The notes under the pieces are model-generated. The model was given only the letters and a program-made list of their open reading frames with translations, was not told the origin of the DNA and made no database searches. This document shows positions 15,351-24,532 of a stretch of 64,000 nucleotides of DNA, one piece after another. The position numbers and the translations under genes were made by a program. This stretch comes from JAOUGY01 sp963792365 (GTDB taxonomy: Bacteria > Actinomycetota > Acidimicrobiia > Spongiisociales > ZC4RG35). Positions within the stretch are counted from its first letter, which is position 1; the number at the start of each line of letters is the position of its first letter. The stretch is from NCBI GenBank assembly GCA_963792365.1, contig CAWBVW010000001.1, positions 1,054,001-1,118,000 of the forward strand. Reading direction: 5' to 3'.

Positions 15351-17609
15351 TCAGTCGGCCGCGGTCATCTCGGCATGAGGCCTCTTCTTGGACTCCTCGG
15401 ATGACACGAGCCGAAGCCGAACGCGGAAGGTGGAGCCGACTCCACGACTGGAATCCACATCGATTGATCCACCGTGCGCCACCGCGATCTGCTTGCAGAT
15501 GGCGAGACCGAGCCCTGTACCGGCGATCCCGGCCTGCCGGGCAGTCCCGGCCCGATGGTGGCGTGTGAACATGTCGTCGATGTCGGACTCGTCGATGCCG
15601 ATGCCCTGGTCGTGCACGGTCAACTGTGCCCATCCCTCACGGGGCATCACCGAGACGGATACCGCCCCGCCACCGGGTGAGTACTTGATGGCGTTGGTCA
15701 CGAGGTTCTCGGCAAGCCTGTGGAGTTGGGCGCGGTCGCCCCAGACCATCGCAGGCTGCCCATCGACCACGAGCGACACCCGGGCTTTCGCAGCCTCGAC
15801 GACGTGAAGCGAGACCACCTGCTTGGCCAGCGCCAGCAGGTCGATCGGCTCCAGGTGATCGGGTTCGATGGTTCCGGCTTGTTTCGACGCAACCAAGTCG
15901 CCGATCAGGTCGTTCAACTGGGTCACACCCCTGGTCATGATTTCAAGGAGTCTGCGATCGATCGACCGTTCTGCACCGAGGTCTCCGGTCAGCATCTCGG
16001 CTGCGCCGCCCACGGCCACGAGCGTGTTCCGTAGATCATGAACGGCGTTGTCGATGAGATCCTGACGATCCTGTTCCATCCGCACCCGATCCGAGAGGTC
16101 GTGGGCAATCGTCGAGAGCATCTCCACCTCGCCTGCATCATTGCGGTGGGCCATGACCACCTGGGCGACCGGGATCTCGTGACCGTCTGGTGCGAGGTAC
16201 GCGGCCTCGCCTCGCCAAATCCCGTGATCGAGGGCAGCCGGCACTGCGACATCTCGGATCAGGTCACGAGCCCAATCGGGCGCGAACGAGCCGATCGGTT
16301 CACTCACCGGGCCATCGCCGTATCCCACCATGGATCGAGCCCCGGGACTCAAGTAGAGGATTTCGCCGCTCGGCGTCGAGAAGCCCACGAAGTCGGGCGA
16401 CGACTCCACCACCTGCAGCAGGTTCCGACGCTCACGCTCGGCTCTGCGACGCTCGGTGAGGTCACGGACGAGGAGCACGTACGACTCACCGTCCTCGCTG
16501 GAGAAGCGGTCGGCCGTGACCTCCAGAGGCACGTGCGGCGTCTCGATCTCGGCGGATCCCTCAGCCTCCAGAACCCGGGCAAGCTTGTTCGGACCCCACA
16601 GCTCACTCAACGACTTGCCCAACACATCGTCGCCGTAGATCTCCTGTGCCGCCTGGTTGGCAAAACCGATGCTCTCGTCGGAACCGACCACCATCACCGG
16701 GTTGCGAGCGGCTTCGAGAATCTGGGACATTTGCTCGCCCAGGATCATCGAACGTCGATGCACGAGTGCGATGGACGCCGTCGAAATCATCAAGATCGAA
16801 TAGAAGATCTGGATCTGCAAGACCTGTGCAGGGCCTTCGGTCCCGAACGGGCCCAAACCACCTCGATACAGGGTCGACAACGCCAGGATCATGGCCGCGA
16901 GGATGACCGTGAGGTTGCGGCCTCCCACGAATACCGCCGCCAGCATCATCGCTGGGAACGCCAGATACATGACCGGACCTTCGATCCGCCCTGCGGTCAC
17001 GAACGCAAGCACCACAACGGTGCCTCCGGCGCCGCCGATCGCCACGTTGCGCAGTACGACGCTCCAGGCCGGCCGCGCCCCGTGCTGGACCACGGCAACA
17101 ACGGCGGGCGCAAAGATGAGAATGCCGACGAACCCGGCCATGCCGCGAGAGGTGACGTCCTCGGCGGCGGTCAGTCCCGGCGCCGGACCCACCAGCGCCA
17201 ATCCAGAGAATGACGCGGCAGCAGCGCCCAGTATTCCTCCGAGTCCGGTCCGCCAGGGTGATCGCAACACCGCAGCGACGGGGTCCCGGGTTCCGGTTCT
17301 GTCGATCACGCCGGCTGCAACTGCCGTGCCGATCATCTCTGTCACTGCGTAGCCGAGAGAGGCGCCCGTGCCCAGGCCGTTCCAGGCGTCGGCGATCAGG
17401 GTCGAGACACCGACGACTGTGAGCAGGACACTCCTCGGGACGGACTTCACGCTGAGCAGGCCGCCAACGGCCACGCCGGTGGCGGGCCAGATGACGATGC
17501 CAGGAGGCCAATCGCCGAACAGGACGAAACCGAAGAGGGCCATCGCGAAATGGCCGGCGGCGAAGGCCACGACCGGCCACCACGAAGCTCGCGGGCTACC
17601 AGGGGACAT
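15351..17609 (-). CDS. MASE1-PAS-PAS sensor histidine kinase
   Basis: The product is 752 residues. The N-terminal 290 residues carry eight or so transmembrane helices with the MASE1-like PPGIVIWPATGVAVGG. Two PAS domains follow (about 290-390 and 395-505, the second with SSPDFVGFSTPSGEILYLS). The phospho-acceptor domain has His524 in NAVHDLRNTLVAVGG. The ATPase domain has NLVTNAIKYSPGGG, DQGIGIDESD and GTGLGLAICKQ. The H-box HDLRN rather than HELRTP is less common. No response regulator gene is adjacent, so it is an orphan kinase. Confidence 0.9.
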   Translation of the reverse strand: MSPGSPRASWWPVVAFAAGHFAMALFGFVLFGDWPPGIVIWPATGVAVGGLLSVKSVPRSVLLTVVGVSTLIADAWNGLGTGASLGYAVTEMIGTAVAAGVIDRTGTRDPVAAVLRSPWRTGLGGILGAAAASFSGLALVGPAPGLTAAEDVTSRGMAGFVGILIFAPAVVAVVQHGARPAWSVVLRNVAIGGAGGTVVVLAFVTAGRIEGPVMYLAFPAMMLAAVFVGGRNLTVILAAMILALSTLYRGGLGPFGTEGPAQVLQIQIFYSILMISTASIALVHRRSMILGEQMSQILEAARNPVMVVGSDESIGFANQAAQEIYGDDVLGKSLSELWGPNKLARVLEAEGSAEIETPHVPLEVTADRFSSEDGESYVLLVRDLTERRRAERERRNLLQVVESSPDFVGFSTPSGEILYLSPGARSMVGYGDGPVSEPIGSFAPDWARDLIRDVAVPAALDHGIWRGEAAYLAPDGHEIPVAQVVMAHRNDAGEVEMLSTIAHDLSDRVRMEQDRQDLIDNAVHDLRNTLVAVGGAAEMLTGDLGAERSIDRRLLEIMTRGVTQLNDLIGDLVASKQAGTIEPDHLEPIDLLALAKQVVSLHVVEAAKARVSLVVDGQPAMVWGDRAQLHRLAENLVTNAIKYSPGGGAVSVSVMPREGWAQLTVHDQGIGIDESDIDDMFTRHHRAGTARQAGIAGTGLGLAICKQIAVAHGGSIDVDSSRGVGSTFRVRLRLVSSEESKKRPHAEMTAAD

Positions 17610-17675
17610 GCGAGAGATTCATTCGGCACGAAATGCCGACAGCTGAACATCCTCCTGGACCTCTGGCATGTGTAA

Positions 17676-17693
17676 ACCGACCGATCGGTCGGT
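17676..17693. promoter_or_regulatory. TetR-type palindromic operator
   Basis: ACCGACCGA and TCGGTCGGT form a perfect 18-bp palindrome 34 bp before the acyl-CoA dehydrogenase start. This sequence class is typical of TetR regulators of fatty-acid degradation in Actinobacteria. No TetR gene is adjacent, so control would be in trans. Confidence 0.7.
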
Positions 17694-17726
17694 AACCTTG
17701 GTGAACAGCCTTCCCAGGGAGTCCCC

Positions 17727-19505
17727 GTGTCCGAGTATCACGCACCGCTTGCAGACATCGATTTCGTGCTCAACAATGTTGCCGATCTTGCTTCGATCTC
17801 GAAGCTCAACGGCTATCAGCATGCCGACCCCGACACCGTTCAGGGAGTGCTGTCGGAGGCCGGCCGCTTCTTCTCCGAGGTGATCGCTCCGACCAACCGG
17901 ATCGGCGACCAGGTCGGTTCTCAACTCGTGGACGGCGCCGTGGTCACCCCCGAAGGGTTCGCCGATGCCTACAAGAAGTATGTGGCGTCCGGGTGGGCCG
18001 GCGTTCACATGCCTGAGGAGTGGGGTGGCGGAGGTTTCCCCTATGCGGTCGGCATCGTGCTCCAGGAGATGTTCAAGAGCGCAAACATGGCGTTTTCGCT
18101 GTGCCCGCTGCTGACGCAGGCGGCCATCGATGCGTTGCTCGAACACGGCTCCGACGAGCAACGCGCCACCTACCTCGAGAAACTCGTCACGGGAGAGTGG
18201 GCGGGCACGATGTGCCTCACCGAGCCGCACGCCGGATCGGACGTGGGTGCCCTCACGACCAAGGCCGTGAAGCGTGACGACGGCACCTACGAGATCACGG
18301 GCCAGAAGATATTCATCACGTGGGGCGATCAGGACCTCACAGACAACATCATCCACCTGGTGCTCGCCAAGACCCCTGACGCGGCTCCCGGAACCAAAGG
18401 CATCTCCCTCTTCATCGTTCCGAAGTTCCTGGAAAGCGGCGAACGCAACTCGTACGAGATCGTCTCGCTCGAGCACAAGCTCGGGATCCACGCATCGCCC
18501 ACCTGCGTCGTGGCTTTCGACAAGGCCATCGGCACCATCGTCGGCGAGGAACAACAGGGAATGCGGTACATGTTCACGATGATGAACGTCGCTCGGATCG
18601 GGGTCGGGGTCGAGGGCCTTGCGATCGGCGAACGTGCATATCAGCAAGCCGTGTCGTATGCCCTGGAGCGGAGACAGGGTCGAGCGATCGGCGCAGACAA
18701 GGGTGAGATGTCACTCATCGTCGAACACCCAGACATCCGACGCTCCTTGCTGACCATGAGGTCGTACAACGAGGCCATGCGCTGCCTGCTCTACACCACG
18801 GCGGCAGCCGCCGACGTCGAACGCGACGGGGAGACCGACGAGGTACGAACTCGGTCCGGCGAGCGAGTGGCGTTGATGACACCGATGTGCAAGGCCTGGT
18901 CCACCGATCTCGGAGTCGAGATCGCCTCGCTCGGGCTCCAGGTGCACGGAGGCATGGGGTACGTCGAGGAGACGGGGGCCGCCCAGTTCTTCCGGGACAT
19001 CCGGATCGCTCCCATCTACGAGGGGACGAACGGGATCCAGGCGATCGACCTCGTCATGCGCAAGCTCCCACTGAGGGATGGGGCCGTGGTCGCCGAGTTG
19101 CTCGAAGAGATGCGAACTCTCTTCCCCGATCTCGACGGGACCGCAGGACTGGAGGTCCTCCGACCCCCACTCGAGGAGGCGGTCGACGCCGTCGAAGCCA
19201 CCACCCGGCATCTGCTTGGCCGCCTCGCCGAGGGTGCGTACAACGACGCCCTCGCCGGTGCCACCCCGTACCTGCGGATGCTTGGCCAGACCGTCGGCGG
19301 CTGGTTGATGGCCAAGTCCGCATTGGCGGCGCGGCAACTGCTCGACACCGGCCAAGGCGACACGGCGTACCTCGAGGCGAAGCTGGTCACCACCCGCTTC
19401 TACTGCACCCAGCTGCTGCCCCAGGCGTTGGGGATGGCCGCATCGGTGGTGTCGCCGGTCGACGACCTGTTTGCGATCGACACCGACCGGCTGGTTTCGC
19501 GTTGA
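17727..19505 (+). CDS. Acyl-CoA dehydrogenase, long form
   Basis: The product is 592 residues. The FAD-linked core has MCLTEPHAGSDVGAL (flavin and substrate contacts), LGIHASPTCVVAFD and the segment IAPIYEGTNGIQAIDL, whose Glu is the catalytic base in this clade. The C-terminal extension of about 130 residues is shared by the 600-residue FadE-type enzymes. GTG 17727 follows AGGGAG. The enzyme would catalyse the first step of beta-oxidation of a fatty or branched acyl-CoA. Regulation by a TetR factor is suggested by the upstream palindrome. The VOC gene follows with a four-base overlap. Confidence 0.93.
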   Translation: MSEYHAPLADIDFVLNNVADLASISKLNGYQHADPDTVQGVLSEAGRFFSEVIAPTNRIGDQVGSQLVDGAVVTPEGFADAYKKYVASGWAGVHMPEEWGGGGFPYAVGIVLQEMFKSANMAFSLCPLLTQAAIDALLEHGSDEQRATYLEKLVTGEWAGTMCLTEPHAGSDVGALTTKAVKRDDGTYEITGQKIFITWGDQDLTDNIIHLVLAKTPDAAPGTKGISLFIVPKFLESGERNSYEIVSLEHKLGIHASPTCVVAFDKAIGTIVGEEQQGMRYMFTMMNVARIGVGVEGLAIGERAYQQAVSYALERRQGRAIGADKGEMSLIVEHPDIRRSLLTMRSYNEAMRCLLYTTAAAADVERDGETDEVRTRSGERVALMTPMCKAWSTDLGVEIASLGLQVHGGMGYVEETGAAQFFRDIRIAPIYEGTNGIQAIDLVMRKLPLRDGAVVAELLEEMRTLFPDLDGTAGLEVLRPPLEEAVDAVEATTRHLLGRLAEGAYNDALAGATPYLRMLGQTVGGWLMAKSALAARQLLDTGQGDTAYLEAKLVTTRFYCTQLLPQALGMAASVVSPVDDLFAIDTDRLVSR

Positions 19506-19864
19506 CGACTGCCATCCATCCAATGGTGGGATCGGTGGTGATCAATGCCGTGGATCATGATGTGCTCATGGAGTTCTGGCGCCTGCTGCTGGGCGTTGAG
19601 GTGGCACAGTCCGCACCCCCGTATTACACGCGATTGGCACCTCAACGAGAGGGAGGGATCTCCGTTTCCATCCAGGGGGTGGAGAACCCGACGCCCGGGC
19701 GCAACCGAGTCCACCTCGACACCGCCGTTCCCGATCTCGATGCTGCGGTGCAGCGGATCGAGGCGCTGGGCGGGGCGTTTCTGGAGGACCACGAAGTCTC
19801 GGGGTTCAGGTGGAAGGTGATGGCTGATCCCGAAGGAAACGAGTTCTGCATCTCGGTCGGTTAG
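19502..19864 (+). CDS. VOC (glyoxalase-like) superfamily protein
   Basis: The product is about 120 residues in a single beta-alpha-beta-beta-beta repeat pair, with VVINAVDHDVLMEFWRLLLGVEV and the C-terminal VMADPEGNEFCISVG typical of VOC proteins. TTG 19502 overlaps the preceding stop (TTGA); ATG 19523 is an alternative that loses seven residues. The conserved metal ligands are His (VDHD) and Glu (GNEF). Its substrate is unknown, but it is probably cotranscribed with the acyl-CoA dehydrogenase. Confidence 0.8.
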   Translation: MTTAIHPMVGSVVINAVDHDVLMEFWRLLLGVEVAQSAPPYYTRLAPQREGGISVSIQGVENPTPGRNRVHLDTAVPDLDAAVQRIEALGGAFLEDHEVSGFRWKVMADPEGNEFCISVG

Positions 19865-19889
19865 CGGCGTGTCGCACACGCACACCGAC

Positions 19890-20312
19890 TCAACCGATGA
19901 CCAGCACAATCGCCACGAGGGCCCGGACCGTCCAACCAACGGTCCGGGCCCAGTTCCATCTCAGGAGACTGCGATGAGCGACCCGGTCGAAGCCGGACGC
20001 CAGCCGGCCGTGGAGCGGAGCGAAGAACAGACCCGTCGAGATCCAGATCGCAGCCAGGATCAGTCCCGCCGACCACGCCCAAGCACTGCTGGGGTCCGCA
20101 ATGACGATCCACGCCGACGTCACGAGTTCTACCGGGGCGAACAATGCCAGGACCGTCACCACCCGTCGCTGATGGTGACGCTCGAAATCGACGAACGCCG
20201 GCGGCGGTACGTCGGCCATTCCCGGGTACTGGAGCAACTGGATCGTCCACGCAAACCCGGTCATCGCCGACGTCGCCGCCAGATGCACCGCGAGCAGCCA
20301 CGAGCTGGACAT
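19890..20312 (-). CDS. Four-helix membrane protein
   Basis: The product is 140 residues with four predicted transmembrane helices. The conserved-looking FAWTIQLLQYPGM and FVDFERHHQRRV lie after the first helix. ATG 20312 (MSSSWLL) was chosen because upstream sequence in this frame is basic and non-hydrophobic. Proteins of this size and layout are common and uncharacterised in Actinobacteria. It is divergent from the ketoacyl synthase gene. Confidence 0.7.
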   Translation of the reverse strand: MSSSWLLAVHLAATSAMTGFAWTIQLLQYPGMADVPPPAFVDFERHHQRRVVTVLALFAPVELVTSAWIVIADPSSAWAWSAGLILAAIWISTGLFFAPLHGRLASGFDRVAHRSLLRWNWARTVGWTVRALVAIVLVIG

Positions 20313-20406
20313 CAGAAGCCGATCACCATGCTCAGGAGTATGGGGCTCGAGCGCTGGAAGCGGTAGCCGGTGTCGTCTCACTCGCCACCTCTGGCAGAAT
20401 GAATCC

Positions 20407-21582
20407 ATGGAGGCGAGACGACGAGTCGTCATCACCGGGCTGGGCGTTGTCTCGGCATCCGGCGTTGGCGCAGACGACTTCTGGAAGGGACTCCGCGAGA
20501 GCGACGTGCGGGTGGGACCCCACGTCGTGACGGCCTGGGATCCAGAGGCCTGGATTCCGAAGCGCGAAGCCCGACGCATGGACCTGTTCACCCAATTCGC
20601 AGTGGCGGCCACCGAAGAGGCGATGAAGATGGCCGGTGGCCTTGATCACGTCGACCCCAATCGGGTCGCAGTGTCGGTCGCAACCGGTATCGGCGGGTTG
20701 GCGTCGTTGGAGGAGCTCGTCAACAAGGCCTACGAGGACGACCCAAGGCTCTCTCCCCTGCTCATTCCCATGATGATGTGCAACGCCGCCGCCGCCACGA
20801 TTTCCATCAGACATGGGTTCGGTGGGCCGGCCACCACCCCCGTTGTGGCGTGTGCCGCCGGCGCCCAGGCCATCTCAGATGCATTCCGGCAGATTCAGTG
20901 GGGCCATGCCGACGCCGCCGTCGCCGGTGGTGCCGAGGGCGCAATCCGGCCGCCCACCGTGGAGGGCTTTGCCTCAGCCAAGGCCCTCTCCCCATCACGC
21001 ATCGCCCGGCCGTTCGACGAGCACCGGGACGGATTCGTTCTCGGTGAGGGCGCCGGAATCCTGATTCTGGAAGAACTGCAACAGGCGCTCGACCGTGGAG
21101 CCACCGTGATCGCCGAGATCCGAGGTGCCGCCTCGACCGCCGACGCCCATCACATCACCGCACCCCACCCGGAGGGCAGCGGGGCGGAACGAGCGGTTCG
21201 CCTGGCGCTCGACGACGCCGGAGCGGACTCTTCGGAGGTCGGATACGTCAACGCCCACGGCACCGGAACCGACCTCAACGACCAGACCGAAGGGGCGGTT
21301 GTGGCCCGCATTTGGCCCGACTCCCAGCCGGCGATCTCTTCGGTGAAGGGGACGACCGGTCATGCGCTCGGCGCTTCGGGAGCGATCGAGGCGGTGGCGT
21401 CCGCCATGGCGATCGACCGTTCGGAGCTTCCGGTCAACGTGGGTATGGATCAGATCGACCCGGCCATCCCGCTCACCAACGTCGTCACCGAGCCGCGTTC
21501 GTGGGAACCGGGCCTCGTGGTCTCGAACTCGTTCGGGTTCGGCGGCCACAACTCGGTCCTCGTGCTCGGCCCCCTGCGCTGA
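20407..21582 (+). CDS. fabF: Beta-ketoacyl-ACP synthase II-type condensing enzyme
   Basis: The product is 391 residues. It opens with RRVVITGLGVVSASG and has the full thiolase-fold triad: Cys149 in VVACAAGAQ, His284 in NAHGTGTDLND and His319 in KGTTGHALGASG. The nucleophile elbow reads ACAAG instead of the usual ACASG. It would extend malonyl-ACP chains in fatty acid or polyketide synthesis. No ACP or other fab gene is beside it, so it may be a stand-alone or specialised KAS II. The ATG lacks a strong ribosome site; CAGAAT six bases upstream may be a leaderless -10. Confidence 0.9.
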   Translation: MEARRRVVITGLGVVSASGVGADDFWKGLRESDVRVGPHVVTAWDPEAWIPKREARRMDLFTQFAVAATEEAMKMAGGLDHVDPNRVAVSVATGIGGLASLEELVNKAYEDDPRLSPLLIPMMMCNAAAATISIRHGFGGPATTPVVACAAGAQAISDAFRQIQWGHADAAVAGGAEGAIRPPTVEGFASAKALSPSRIARPFDEHRDGFVLGEGAGILILEELQQALDRGATVIAEIRGAASTADAHHITAPHPEGSGAERAVRLALDDAGADSSEVGYVNAHGTGTDLNDQTEGAVVARIWPDSQPAISSVKGTTGHALGASGAIEAVASAMAIDRSELPVNVGMDQIDPAIPLTNVVTEPRSWEPGLVVSNSFGFGGHNSVLVLGPLR

Positions 21583-21696
21583 GACAGCACACGGCCCTGG
21601 CGGGTCGGCCGCGAGCTATGACCGTCGGCCCGGTGGACGAGGGCAGGCACTCGTTCGTGGTTGTCGCAACGCCTCGCCTATGATCCCGTCTTGATA

Positions 21697-21785
21697 CGGG
21701 AGCTCGGTGTGACCGGGCTGAGAGGGAGTCTGCAAGGCTCCGACCGTCGAACCTGATCCGGGTAATGCCGGCGCAGGGAAGACTT
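21697..21785 (+). ncRNA. TPP riboswitch (THI element)
   Basis: The conserved core CTGAGAGG and the distal segment ACCTGATCCGGGTAATGC followed by CGGCGCAGGGAAG are both present in the right order, flanked by a P1 helix. It lies 47 bp before the ATG of the thiamine-binding protein gene and should repress the transporter operon when thiamine pyrophosphate is bound. Translation control is likely because the aptamer is close to the ribosome site. Confidence 0.95.
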
Positions 21786-21831
21786 CAGCCGATCCCCCCG
21801 CCGCTCCCGACGAGAACAGAAGGAGCGGATC

Positions 21832-22920
21832 ATGCACACCAGGATCGTCGCCCTGCTGCTCGCCGTCGGGATGATCCTGGCCGCCTGCGGCGAAGACGCG
21901 ACCACCGCCTCGGAGGGCTCGGAAACAGAACCTTCCGCCACCACGGTCCAGCCGACCGGCGCCAGCACCCTGCGGATCATCTCGCACGACTCGTTCGCAA
22001 GCGGCGTCACCGACGATACGTTCGCGGCGTTCACGGAGCAGACGGGCCTCGAGGTCGACATCTTCCCCGCCGGTGATGCCGGAGCGATGGTGAACCAGGC
22101 GATCCTCACGAAGGACGACCCCATCGCCGACGTGATGTTCGGCGTCGACGACACGTTCCTGACCCGTGCGTTGTCGGAGGGTCTGTTTGCGCCCCACGAG
22201 TCGGCGGCGCTCGCCGACGTCGCCGACGAGCTCGAGCTCGACCCGGTGCACCGGGTCACGCCGATCGACTTCGGCGACGTGTGCCTCAACTATGACAAGG
22301 AGGCGCTGGGCGATCTCGCTCCCCCGTCCACCCTCGGCGACCTGATCGACCCGGCATATTCCGGGCTGACGGTGGTCGAGAGCCCAGCGACGTCGTCTCC
22401 CGGCCTGGCGTTCCTGCTCGCCACGATCGCCCAATACGGCGAGGACCGCTGGCAGGATTATTGGCGTTCCCTGGTCGACAACGATGTCGCCGTGGTCTCG
22501 GACTGGGACGCCGCCTACTACGGGTCGTTCACCCGATACGGCGGTGACCGGCCCATCGTGGTGTCCTACGCCTCGTCGCCGCCGGCAGAGGTGATCTTCG
22601 CCGACGAGCCTCTCGAAGATGCCCCTACCGGCGTGGTGGCGGCAGGCTGCTACCGCCAGGTGGAGTTCGCCGGAGTCCTGGCGGGGACCGGGAACGAGGA
22701 GGCGGCCGCGGCGTTGATCGACTTCATGCTGTCGCCGGGGTTCCAGTCCCAGATCGCGCTCACCTGGTTCGTCTTCCCGGCCAATCAGACGGTCGATCTG
22801 CCTCCCGAGTTCGTGGAATACACGACGGTGCCGGAAACCCCCGCCAGCCTGGATCCTGCCAGCATCGACGCCAACCGCGAGCGCTGGATCAAAGAGTGGA
22901 CCGAGATCGTGACCCCATGA
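21832..22920 (+). CDS. thiB: Thiamine ABC transporter substrate-binding lipoprotein
   Basis: The product is 362 residues. The signal peptide ends in a lipobox (LAAC, Cys19), followed by a Thr/Ser-rich linker and a periplasmic-binding fold with ISHDSFASG and GVDDTFLTRALSEGLF, typical of ThiB/TbpA. AGAAGGAG precedes the ATG. It would deliver thiamine to ThiP. Placement directly after a TPP riboswitch makes the assignment firm. thiP and thiQ follow in the same direction. Confidence 0.93.
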   Translation: MHTRIVALLLAVGMILAACGEDATTASEGSETEPSATTVQPTGASTLRIISHDSFASGVTDDTFAAFTEQTGLEVDIFPAGDAGAMVNQAILTKDDPIADVMFGVDDTFLTRALSEGLFAPHESAALADVADELELDPVHRVTPIDFGDVCLNYDKEALGDLAPPSTLGDLIDPAYSGLTVVESPATSSPGLAFLLATIAQYGEDRWQDYWRSLVDNDVAVVSDWDAAYYGSFTRYGGDRPIVVSYASSPPAEVIFADEPLEDAPTGVVAAGCYRQVEFAGVLAGTGNEEAAAALIDFMLSPGFQSQIALTWFVFPANQTVDLPPEFVEYTTVPETPASLDPASIDANRERWIKEWTEIVTP

Positions 22921-22930
22921 GCCACACCAC

Positions 22931-22983
22931 TCGAAACTGCGTGAGAAATGTGCGCTGAGCGCATGAAACTGACGCAATTTCGA
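22931..22983 (+). promoter_or_regulatory. Nested intercistronic hairpin at the thiP start
   Basis: The outer arms TCGAAACTGCGT (22931-22942) and ACGCAATTTCGA (22972-22983) pair at 11 of 12 positions. The inner TGCGC-TGA-GCGCA stem (22951-22963) ends on the second possible thiP ATG. It may tune ThiP translation relative to ThiB. Confidence 0.4.
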
Positions 22984-24531
22984 GTCTGGCGATGGCGATT
23001 GGGGCTGTCCGCGGTGCCTCTGCTGTTCATCGGAGCGCTCTTCGTGTATCCGGTGGCCCGCATCCTGGGCATTGCGCTCGAAGGCGGCGGTGGGTTCGGC
23101 GAGATCCTCGGAGATCCGCGCATCCGCTCGTCGCTGTGGTTCACGCTGTGGCAGGCGGTGGCGTCGACGGTCCTGTGCGTGCTGGCTGCGTTCCCACTCA
23201 CCTGGGTGGTGGCACGCCACCACTTCCCCGGACGGGACCTCATCCGGGCGGCAGTCACGGTGCCGTTCGTGCTCCCGACCGTGGTTGTGGGTATGGCCTT
23301 CACGGCGGCCGGTCTCACTGGATCGGTGTGGGGCATCCTCGGCGCCCACGTCTTCTACAACCTGGCCGTCGTCGTCCGGACCGTCGGTGGCGTGTGGTCT
23401 CGGCTCGATCCACGCCTCTCGGAGGCCGCCAAGACGCTGGGAGCCTCACCATGGAACGCCTTCCGCAGCGTCACACTGCCGCTCCTGGCACCTGCGATCG
23501 CGTCGGCCGCGTCGATCGTGTTCCTCTTCTGCTTCACCTCGTTCGGTGTGGTGCTGATCCTCGGCGGCATCCGCTACCGAACGCTCGAGGTCGAGATCTA
23601 CCAACAGGCGGTCACGTTTCTCGATCTGCCGGCCGCCGGCGCATTGGCGGTGGTCCAGCTCGTGGGCGTGGCGGCGATCATGGCCGTCTACTCCCGGTAT
23701 CAGGATTCCCGAGCCGTTCGATTCCACATGGTCGCCGAGTCGGAAGCTCTCCAACCGCTGCTCCCCGGCCGACGACGGCGACTGGTGGTCGCCATCATCG
23801 CCATCACGCTCGGAGCCCAGCTGACGCCCCTGGCGATCCTGGTGTCGCGTTCCTTCCATCGATCCGGTTCCGGGTGGCGGTTCCTCTTCGACTCGGGACC
23901 ACTGGCCATCGATCCCCTCGAAGCCGGGGCAACCTCCCTGCGGGTTGCACTCATTGCGGCGACACTGGCGCTGGTGGTGGGCGGGATCGCCGCCCTCGTG
24001 GTCTCATCGTCAGCCGGGAGTTTCAGCCGTTGGTTCGACGTCGTGCTCATGCTTCCGCTGGGAACGTCGGCAGTGACGATCGGGCTAGGGTTCCTGGTTG
24101 CTCTCGGACCGCTGCGTTCCTCACCCTGGCTGATTCCGCTTGCCCACGCCCTGGTGGCTGTGCCGTTCGTCGTGCGGTCGGTGGTTCCCACGCTTCGCTC
24201 TATTCGACCGGAGCTGCGGGAAGCGGCGGCGGTGCTCGGTGCCGCTCCACGCCGGGTCTGGTGGGAGATCGACTTCCCAATCGTCGCTCGGGCTCTCGCA
24301 GTCGGCGGTGGGTTCGCGATGGCCATCTCCTTGGGTGAGTTCGGGGCGACGAGCTTCATCGTTCGGCCCGACACGCTCACGCTGCCCACGATGATCTTTC
24401 GACTGCTCGGGCGACCGGGCGCCGTCACCTACGCAGCTGCGATGGCGGCTTCGGTCGTGCTCATGGTGGTGACGGGAGGGCTGGTGCTGGCAGTCGACCG
24501 ACTCCGCTCCTCAGACGTGGGGACCTTTTGA
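22948..24531 (+). CDS. thiP: Thiamine ABC transporter permease, fused double type
   Basis: The product is 527 residues from ATG 22948, or 522 from ATG 22963. It has about 12 transmembrane helices in two homologous halves, each with an EAA loop: LSEAAKTLGASPWNAFRSVTLP in the first half and LREAAAVLGAAPRRVWWEIDFP in the second. This is the ThiP/FbpB-like layout in which one chain forms the whole channel. It lies between thiB and thiQ. Confidence 0.92.
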   Translation: MCAERMKLTQFRVWRWRLGLSAVPLLFIGALFVYPVARILGIALEGGGGFGEILGDPRIRSSLWFTLWQAVASTVLCVLAAFPLTWVVARHHFPGRDLIRAAVTVPFVLPTVVVGMAFTAAGLTGSVWGILGAHVFYNLAVVVRTVGGVWSRLDPRLSEAAKTLGASPWNAFRSVTLPLLAPAIASAASIVFLFCFTSFGVVLILGGIRYRTLEVEIYQQAVTFLDLPAAGALAVVQLVGVAAIMAVYSRYQDSRAVRFHMVAESEALQPLLPGRRRRLVVAIIAITLGAQLTPLAILVSRSFHRSGSGWRFLFDSGPLAIDPLEAGATSLRVALIAATLALVVGGIAALVVSSSAGSFSRWFDVVLMLPLGTSAVTIGLGFLVALGPLRSSPWLIPLAHALVAVPFVVRSVVPTLRSIRPELREAAAVLGAAPRRVWWEIDFPIVARALAVGGGFAMAISLGEFGATSFIVRPDTLTLPTMIFRLLGRPGAVTYAAAMAASVVLMVVTGGLVLAVDRLRSSDVGTF

Positions 24532-24532
24532 C

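Noticed and set aside
16038..17213. 391-codon plus-strand open frame
   Set aside because: It is antisense to the MASE1 kinase, whose domains are complete; high GC leaves long open antisense frames.
20407..20409. Ketoacyl synthase start as a further TANNNT leaderless case
   Set aside because: The hexamer there is CAGAAT, not TANNNT, so it was left out of the leaderless set.
22992..24338. 448-codon open frame inside the thiamine permease region
   Set aside because: Its translation is Arg/Pro-rich with no motif, whereas the thiP frame carries both EAA loops.
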